Shown here one piece after another: positions 6,059-10,008 of a DNA stretch of 10,008 nucleotides (position 1 is its first letter; each line of letters starts with the position of its first letter). Location: contig JBFKUL010000092.1 of the NCBI GenBank assembly GCA_041635755.1, positions 1 through 10,008 on the forward strand, read 5' to 3'. The notes beneath the pieces were generated by a model that saw nothing but the letters and a program-made list of their open reading frames with translations, was not told the origin of the DNA and searched no databases. Made by a program: the position numbers and the translations under genes. The DNA is from JBFKUL01 sp041635755. Lineage in GTDB: Bacteria > Pseudomonadota > Gammaproteobacteria > Burkholderiales > SG8-39.

Positions 6059-6814
6059 TCACGGTGCGGCGAGCTCGATGCCGCGTTGCTTGAATGAGGC
6101 GCGCAGGGCCTTGGCGAAGGCGACCGCGTTGGGCTGGTCGCCGTGCAGGCACAGCGTGTCCGGCGCCACCGCCACGCGCTTGCCGGACTGCGCCATGACG
6201 TGTCCCTGCTCGATCATGGCGAGCGCCTGCGCCACGGCCCTCTGTTCGTCCTCGATCATCGCCCCGGGCCGCCCGCGCGGCGTAAGCGTACCGTCGTCCT
6301 GGTAGCTGCGATCGGCGAACACTTCCCCCGCCACGCGCAGGCCCTCTCTTTGGGCGACGTCCATCATCAAGCTGTTGGACAGTGCATAGAGGATGACATC
6401 GCCGCCAAGATCCTTCACCGCGCGGGCCATCGCGCTGGACAAACCCTCGTCGTTCGCCGCCATGTTGTAAAGGGCGCCGTGGCACTTGACGTGATGCAGC
6501 TTCGCGCCGGCCGCGCGTGTAAACGCCTCCAGCGCCCCCGCCTGATACAGCACCAAGTCGTACATCTCCTCAGGCGTGATCTTCATCGCGCGGCGCCCGA
6601 AACCCTGCAGGTCCGGAAGCGATGGATGCGCGCCTACCGCGACGCCACGGTCGAGCGCCAGGCGCACCGTCCTGCGGATGGTTGCCGGATCGCCGGCGTG
6701 AAACCCGCACGCGATATTGGCCGAGGTGATGAGCGGCATGATCTCGGCGTCGGCGCCCATCTGCCACGCGCCGAAGCTCTCGCCCATATCGCAGTTCAGA
6801 TCGATCTTCTTCAT
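6059..6814 (-). CDS. pxpA: 5-oxoprolinase subunit PxpA (LamB/YcsF family)
   Basis: This is a 251-residue LamB/YcsF protein of normal length. With PxpB and PxpC it forms the prokaryotic ATP-dependent 5-oxoprolinase, which opens 5-oxo-L-proline (pyroglutamate) to glutamate in the cytoplasm. Hallmarks are DLNCDMGESFG (5-15), SANIACGFHAGDP (31-43), GAHPSLPDLQGFGRR (61-75), HGALYN (112-117), the ADRSYQDDGTL region and CLHGD. The near-invariant VKPHGALYN motif reads VKCHGALYN here (C111 for Pro). The ATG start has only a weak ribosome site. A 79-base gap separates it from pxpC, the largest in the cluster, while the next gene follows after 13 bases. The trio's presence supports the Pxp assignment; other lactams or amides as substrate remain possible in this context. 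Confidence 0.93.
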   Translation of the reverse strand: MKKIDLNCDMGESFGAWQMGADAEIMPLITSANIACGFHAGDPATIRRTVRLALDRGVAVGAHPSLPDLQGFGRRAMKITPEEMYDLVLYQAGALEAFTRAAGAKLHHVKCHGALYNMAANDEGLSSAMARAVKDLGGDVILYALSNSLMMDVAQREGLRVAGEVFADRSYQDDGTLTPRGRPGAMIEDEQRAVAQALAMIEQGHVMAQSGKRVAVAPDTLCLHGDQPNAVAFAKALRASFKQRGIELAAP

Positions 6815-6893
6815 ATGAATGGTTGACTTGCCGGACCCCTCGGCGACGCATGGGAAAGCGCCGCCGTCGGTGCCTCACCGCGCATTGTAGTGC
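6815..6893 (-). promoter_or_regulatory. pxpC-pxpA gap with a possible internal promoter
   Basis: This is the only sizeable gap in the minus-strand cluster. On the minus strand it holds TACAAT (6884-6889), a 5/6 match to a sigma70 -10 box, but no good -35 lies 16-18 bases before it, inside the end of pxpC. A short GGTG-AGG-CACC hairpin follows. It could be a weak internal promoter or mere spacing. Confidence 0.22.
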
Positions 6894-7904
6894 CTAGCGG
6901 CCGAACGACCAGGCGATGGATCGCAGCGACGCGTCGACGCGCTTTCTCGCTACGCGGCGCAGTTCGAGCGCCTCGTCGAGAGTGCAGCGCGCGAACCGCA
7001 GCGCATTGCCGGGTGCCAACTGCGCCATGCGCGGCACGTCCGCAAAAACGATCTCGGCGATCTTCGGATAGCCGCCGGTCGTCTGGTGATCGGCCATCAG
7101 GGTGATCGGCGTGCCGCTCGCCGGCACCTGCACGGTGCCGAGGCAGGTGGGCCCCGAGAGAATGTCGACAGCCTTGGCGCGAACGAGCTTCGGCCCGGCA
7201 AGGCGATAGCCCATGCGGTTCGAGTCTGGCGACACGCGCCAGGTCGCGTCGAAGAAGGCCCGCTGCGACGCGGGCTCGAACAAGCCGAAGTGCTGGCCTT
7301 CCATGGCGTGGACCACGATCGGCTCGTGCTCGGGCGCGGTGAGCGCTGGGGCAGACCAGCGCACCGTCCTCATGCCGAGGCGCTCCGTGGCGCTCTTGGC
7401 GAGCTTCGCGTAGCGCTGCCTCGCAAGTTTCGTGGCTTCCGGCGAAAGCGGTAGCGCGTCGCCCCGCTTAAGAAGGCGGCCTTCGAATCCGCCAAATCCC
7501 GCCGGCAGGTAGGTGCTGCGGCTCTCGAGCACCGGCTTGACCTGGATGCCGCCCGCCACTGCCAGGTACGCGCGGCTGCCGCGCAGCGCACGCCCCGTGA
7601 CCACGCGTGCACCCATCTCCAGAAACACCGGACGGTTCAGCGGGAAGGGCCGCCCGTCGGACTTGGCCTCGAATTCGGCGCCGCAGATCGCCACCAGCAC
7701 CGCCTCGTCGAACACCAGCTCGGGCCCGAGCACCGTGATCTCGAGCGTCGCCTCGTCCTCGAAGTTGCCGACCATCGCATTCGCGAGCCGATGCGCCACC
7801 TCGTCCATCGCGCCGCACGGCACGATACCGAGGTGCTGCATGCCGTAGCGGCCGCGGTCCTGCAGCGTGGTGAGCAGGCCGGGGCGCAGGACTCTCAGGC
7901 TCAC
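6894..7904 (-). CDS. pxpC: 5-oxoprolinase subunit PxpC (biotin-dependent carboxyltransferase-like, KipA family)
   Basis: This 336-residue protein of the KipA/PxpC family is related to the allophanate hydrolase subunit 2/urea amidolyase region. Visible landmarks are PGLLTTLQDRGRYG (8-21), PCGAMDEVAHRLANAMVGN (29-47), LAVAGGI (114-120), VSPDSNRMGYRL (224-235) and the family signature GTVQVPASGTPITLMADHQT (256-275) followed by TGGYPKIAEI. It partners PxpB in the ATP-dependent activation and opening of 5-oxoproline, working with PxpA. The start is GTG at 7904, overlapping the pxpB TGA in a GTGA junction, so B and C are translationally coupled and probably made in equal amounts. Database names for this family (biotin-dependent carboxyltransferase) are misleading, since no biotin-attachment site is present. 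Confidence 0.94.
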   Translation of the reverse strand: MSLRVLRPGLLTTLQDRGRYGMQHLGIVPCGAMDEVAHRLANAMVGNFEDEATLEITVLGPELVFDEAVLVAICGAEFEAKSDGRPFPLNRPVFLEMGARVVTGRALRGSRAYLAVAGGIQVKPVLESRSTYLPAGFGGFEGRLLKRGDALPLSPEATKLARQRYAKLAKSATERLGMRTVRWSAPALTAPEHEPIVVHAMEGQHFGLFEPASQRAFFDATWRVSPDSNRMGYRLAGPKLVRAKAVDILSGPTCLGTVQVPASGTPITLMADHQTTGGYPKIAEIVFADVPRMAQLAPGNALRFARCTLDEALELRRVARKRVDASLRSIAWSFGR

Positions 7905-8638
7905 GGGCGGCGCTCCGCGGCGCTGCGCTGGCGCTCGAACGCCTCGCGGGTCACCGGCACGAAGCGCACGCGATCGCCGGGCGCAAACAGGCTGGGCAGG
8001 CGACGCTCGGCGTCGAACAGCACGAGCGGCGTGCGCCCGATGACGTTCCAGCCGCCCGAGATCGCGTAGGGGTAGACCACGGCCTGCTTGTTCGCGATCG
8101 CCACTGAGCCGGCGGGCACTTCCTGGCGCGGCGTCTCGCGGCGCGGCACTTCGAGCCTCGGATCGAGTCCGCCGAGATAAGGCAGCCCAGGCGCAAATCC
8201 GACCATCAGCACGCGATACTCACGCGCCGCGTGGCGCCGCACCACCTCTTCGCGCGAGAGCTTGGCGCGCTCGGCAATCTCGGCGAGATCGAGCGCGAAC
8301 TCCGAGTCGTAGCACACTGGCACTTCGATCGAGCGACCCACCTCCTCGGCCGAAGGCAGCCCGTCCTCCAGGCACTGCTCGACCAGCGCGGCGGCGGCCT
8401 GCAGCGGCGCCGCCGGAAGATCGGCATGGTCGGGGTCGAAATGCAGTGCCACGCCCCCGAGCGTCGGCAATACGTCGCGAATCCATGGCACGCCGTGTTG
8501 GCGCACCGCGGCCGCGAGCCGCTGCCCGACCGCGTTCACCTCCAGATCGAGCTCCTCGGCGAGCTCGACGAAGGCCGCGGTGTCGCCGAGCGGGAGGATG
8601 CCGAGCGGTTTGGGCGTGCTCTGCCGGCGAAGCGCCAT
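7901..8638 (-). CDS. pxpB: 5-oxoprolinase subunit PxpB (KipI family)
   Basis: This is a 245-residue KipI/PxpB (allophanate hydrolase subunit 1-like) protein. It opens with LGILPLGDTAAFVE (12-25), which matches the family start. The conserved core includes LMVGFAPGLPYLGGLDPRL (144-162), PRRETPR (165-171), PAGSVAI (175-181) and GGWNVIGRTP (195-204). It forms a complex with PxpC, its overlapping downstream neighbour. The ATG at 8638 follows the metal-hydratase alpha gene's TAG by only 9 bases, which is the physical link joining the hydratase genes and the pxp genes into one transcription unit. Its ribosome site is poor, suggesting coupling to translation of the upstream gene. Homologues outside Pxp complexes include KipI (an inhibitor of the sporulation kinase KinA), but the presence of PxpA and PxpC argues for the enzyme role. 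Confidence 0.93.
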   Translation of the reverse strand: MALRRQSTPKPLGILPLGDTAAFVELAEELDLEVNAVGQRLAAAVRQHGVPWIRDVLPTLGGVALHFDPDHADLPAAPLQAAAALVEQCLEDGLPSAEEVGRSIEVPVCYDSEFALDLAEIAERAKLSREEVVRRHAAREYRVLMVGFAPGLPYLGGLDPRLEVPRRETPRQEVPAGSVAIANKQAVVYPYAISGGWNVIGRTPLVLFDAERRLPSLFAPGDRVRFVPVTREAFERQRSAAERRP

Positions 8639-8647
8639 GCCGCGGCC

Positions 8648-9253
8648 CTAGCGGGGCCGCTTCGGCAGCGACACGCCGATCATGCAATCGCGCGTGACGA
8701 GCGAGGCCAGCCGCTCCTCGCTCCATCGCTCGGTGCCTTTCGGGCGCATCGGCAGCACGAGATAGCGCATGTCGGCAGTCGAATCGTGCACCCGGATCTG
8801 CACGCGCTTCGCGATCTTGGTGCCGAACTCCGCGAGCACGGAACGCGGTTCGCGCACCACGCGGCTGCGGTAGTTGCGCGATTTGTACCATTCCGGCGGG
8901 ATGCCGAGCAGCATCCGCGGGTAGCACGAGCACAGAGTACAGACGATGACGTTGTGCACCTGCGGCGTATTCTCGACCACCACGAGCTTGAGCGCCGGCA
9001 CGTCCAGCCCGAGAGACTCGACCGCGCGTGTGCCGTTCTCGAGCAGCCGCGCCTTGTACTCCGGATCGCACCAGGCGCGCGCCACGACCCGCGCGCCGCG
9101 CTCGGGCGTTCGGCCGCGGACGTCTTCGAGCGCCGTCCGTACCGCCTGCTCGCTGACCACGCCCTTCTCGACCAGCAGCTCGCGCAGGCTCACCTCCATC
9201 AGCTGGAAGTAGGACAGCGGTTCGTACTTGCCGAGATCCTCTCGCTTGCTCAT
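8648..9253 (-). CDS. Cobalt-type nitrile hydratase alpha / thiocyanate hydrolase gamma-like subunit
   Basis: This 201-residue protein carries the metal-binding catalytic fold of nitrile hydratase alpha and thiocyanate hydrolase gamma. The claw motif VCTLCSCYP gives ligands C105, C108, S109 and C110; Thr in CTLC points to cobalt rather than iron, and C108 and C110 would be oxidised to sulfinic and sulfenic acids by family precedent. Also visible are SLRELLVEKGVVSEQAV (22-38), GARVVARAWCDPEYKARLL (53-71), VVVENTPQVHNVIV (91-104), PPEWYKSRNYRSR (119-131) and LVTRDCMIGV (185-194). After the claw the sequence is CYPRMLLGIPP, with R113 where typical Co nitrile hydratases have Trp. The start ATG 9253 has GAGGGG just upstream. 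It lies 13 bases after the C-terminal beta-like gene and 9 bases before pxpB. It hydrates nitriles to amides or hydrolyses thiocyanate; sequence alone does not settle which. Confidence 0.9.
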   Translation of the reverse strand: MSKREDLGKYEPLSYFQLMEVSLRELLVEKGVVSEQAVRTALEDVRGRTPERGARVVARAWCDPEYKARLLENGTRAVESLGLDVPALKLVVVENTPQVHNVIVCTLCSCYPRMLLGIPPEWYKSRNYRSRVVREPRSVLAEFGTKIAKRVQIRVHDSTADMRYLVLPMRPKGTERWSEERLASLVTRDCMIGVSLPKRPR

Positions 9254-9266
9254 CGCGCCCCTCGCC

Positions 9267-9617
9267 TCAGGCCGGCTCCAGCCAATGCTGGAAGATCTCG
9301 ACTTCGATCACATCAGCGGGACTGCCGCGGTAAGCGGGCCATACGTCCTTCTGCAGGAAGCGCACGCGGTAAAGCGGCTGCGCGGGCAGGCCACTGCGCT
9401 GCTGCGCGAGCTCCTCCGGATTGGGAAACGCGCCGCACAGGCGCTCGATCGTGCCGTTGCAGCCGCGGATGTAGTACGGCGTGCGGATGTGGCCGAGCGG
9501 CGCGGTCAATCGGACGCGCACCTGTTCGCCTGGTGCATAGCGCACCGGTTCCGCGGGCAGCTCGTTCGAGTATTGCGGACGCGCTGCAGACCCCGACCGG
9601 TCGGTTACTTGCGGCAC
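9267..9617 (-). CDS. Nitrile hydratase beta C-terminal-half / thiocyanate hydrolase alpha-like subunit
   Basis: This 116-residue protein corresponds only to the C-terminal SH3-like half of a nitrile hydratase beta subunit. Landmarks are YAPGEQVRVR (27-36), the GHIRTPYYIRG segment (42-52), whose arginines correspond to the region of beta that contacts the oxidised cysteines of the alpha claw, PLYRVRF (81-87) and the terminal WLEPA (112-116). It resembles ScnA of thiocyanate hydrolase (about 126 residues) and the small subunits of toyocamycin nitrile hydratase. The start is GTG at 9617, with GGAGGG three bases upstream. It overlaps the preceding gene by 13 bases in a different frame, so this is a true two-gene arrangement and not a single beta gene broken by a point frameshift: it has its own start and strong ribosome site. 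It should assemble with the flanking two subunits. Confidence 0.88.
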   Translation of the reverse strand: MPQVTDRSGSAARPQYSNELPAEPVRYAPGEQVRVRLTAPLGHIRTPYYIRGCNGTIERLCGAFPNPEELAQQRSGLPAQPLYRVRFLQKDVWPAYRGSPADVIEVEIFQHWLEPA

Positions 9618-9991
9618 GAGCCCTCCGTGCGGGCCTTCACCTGTTCCATTTTCCGACCGAGCTCGTCGGTGGTGATGACGCCGCGCTGGATCATGGTCTG
9701 CGTGATCGAGGTCACCCAGCGCTCGTAGTAGGTCATGCGGTCGTAGGCCTGCGGACCGAGCGCCTCGATGTTCTTGCGCAGCTCGTCGACCGTCATCAGA
9801 CGCTTGCCGCCGCCGAGCACGCCGGTCAGCAGCACCATGAGCGCGTCGACCCGGCGCTCCCAGTCCTCGTAGTCGTGCTCGGTGAGATTCAATTTGCCCG
9901 CGGGCAGCCCTCCCATATCGTGGTGGCTGCGCTCGACGAGCGCATCGGGCGCATGACGTCCATTCGCCATCCCATGACGCTTCGTCGCCAT
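9605..9991 (-). CDS. Nitrile hydratase beta N-terminal-half / thiocyanate hydrolase beta-like subunit
   Basis: This protein of about 128 residues corresponds to the helical N-terminal half of nitrile hydratase beta. HHDMGGLPAGKL (23-34) matches the HDMGG start of beta subunits, and TEHDYEDWERRVDAL plus YDRMTYYERWVTSITQTMIQ followed by RGVITTDEL (83-111) is the helical core with its conserved YYE-W. ScnB (about 157 residues) is the closest architectural match. Small nitrile hydratase activators (P14K/P15K type) share this fold, so a chaperone role is a weaker alternative; HDMGG and the position first in the set favour a structural subunit. The 5' end is uncertain: the frame stays open to the window edge through a 21-bp repeat coding TKRHGMA, giving ATG codons at 9991 and 9970 and perhaps more outside. 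None has a good ribosome site, and residues before SHHDMGG look unconserved. Confidence 0.83.
   Translation of the reverse strand: MATKRHGMANGRHAPDALVERSHHDMGGLPAGKLNLTEHDYEDWERRVDALMVLLTGVLGGGKRLMTVDELRKNIEALGPQAYDRMTYYERWVTSITQTMIQRGVITTDELGRKMEQVKARTEGSCRK
9621..9626 (-). promoter_or_regulatory. Ribosome binding site for the beta C-terminal-half gene
   Basis: On the minus strand this reads GGAGGG, three bases before the GTG at 9617 and inside the last codons of the preceding gene. It shows that the C-terminal half is independently initiated, supporting a genuine split-subunit design. Confidence 0.65.
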
Positions 9992-10008
9992 CCCATGACG
10001 CTTCGTCG
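9964..10008. repeat. 21-bp tandem repeat at the start of the hydratase operon
   Basis: A 21-base unit (CGCCATCCCATGACGC plus TTCGT on the + strand) occurs at 9965-9985 and again without change at 9986-10006, and a third copy appears to begin at 10007. Because 21 is a multiple of three, on the minus strand each unit encodes the same seven residues (TKRHGMA) and supplies an in-frame ATG. Copy number beyond the window edge is unknown. Confidence 0.9.

Noticed and set aside
6570..6878. 102-codon minus-strand frame starting in the pxpC-pxpA gap
   Set aside because: It overlaps pxpA in another frame, is Arg-rich as expected of a high-G+C shadow, and lacks a ribosome site.
9593..9604. Perfect 12-base palindrome CCGACCGGTCGG near the start of the beta C-half gene, possibly an operator
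   Set aside because: It lies inside coding sequence (TDRSG codons), is short for this G+C content, and has no second copy or promoter nearby.
1..10008. CRISPR arrays, tRNA/rRNA genes, insertion sequences, phage or defence genes
   Set aside because: No array of spaced repeats, no tRNA cloverleaf, no transposase or terminal inverted repeats, and no defence-type domains were seen. The two tandem repeats are local and lack spacers.

Overview
This is a gene-dense, high-G+C window (clearly above 60% by eye). It looks like a betaproteobacterial chromosome, probably Burkholderiales or a neighbouring order. That placement rests on codon bias, the style of the Liv transporter ATPases, and the mix of Hsp33, BON lipoprotein and Pxp genes; it is an inference, since no rRNA or single-lineage marker is present.

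Left part, 1-1223 (+ strand): the end of a branched-chain amino acid/amide-type ABC transporter operon. It holds a 5'-truncated livG-like ATPase and a complete livF-like ATPase, joined by an ATGA stop/start overlap. The permease and binding-protein genes should lie off the left edge.

Middle part, 1263-4036: a convergent (- strand) gene for a GH100/amylo-1,6-glucosidase-type (alpha/alpha)6 glycosidase; a divergent hslO (Hsp33 redox chaperone), whose zinc/redox switch has lost two of its four cysteines; and a short BON-domain lipoprotein.

Right part, 10008 down to 4094 (all - strand): a tightly packed set of eight genes that reads as one operon. In transcription order it encodes: (1) an N-terminal-half nitrile hydratase beta-like subunit; (2) a C-terminal-half beta-like subunit; (3) a cobalt-type nitrile hydratase/thiocyanate hydrolase alpha(gamma)-like subunit with the CTLCSC metal motif; (4) pxpB; (5) pxpC; (6) pxpA, giving a full 5-oxoprolinase-type trio; (7) a XenA/YqjM-type Old Yellow Enzyme; (8) a short-chain dehydrogenase. 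The split-beta layout follows the scnB-scnA-scnC order of thiocyanate hydrolase and resembles the three-subunit toyocamycin nitrile hydratase. It is not the usual two-gene nitrile hydratase arrangement.

The most interesting feature is this combination: a three-part nitrile/thiocyanate-type metalloenzyme in apparent co-transcription with an ATP-dependent lactamase-type complex and two redox enzymes. A plausible but unproven reading is a catabolic route in which a nitrile (or related C-N compound) is hydrated to an amide, a cyclic amide is opened by the Pxp-type proteins, and the ene-reductase and SDR process the carbon skeleton. Secondary points are the degenerate Hsp33 redox switch, a 21-bp in-frame tandem repeat at the start of the first operon gene, and a 29-bp tandem duplication at the operon's 3' end.
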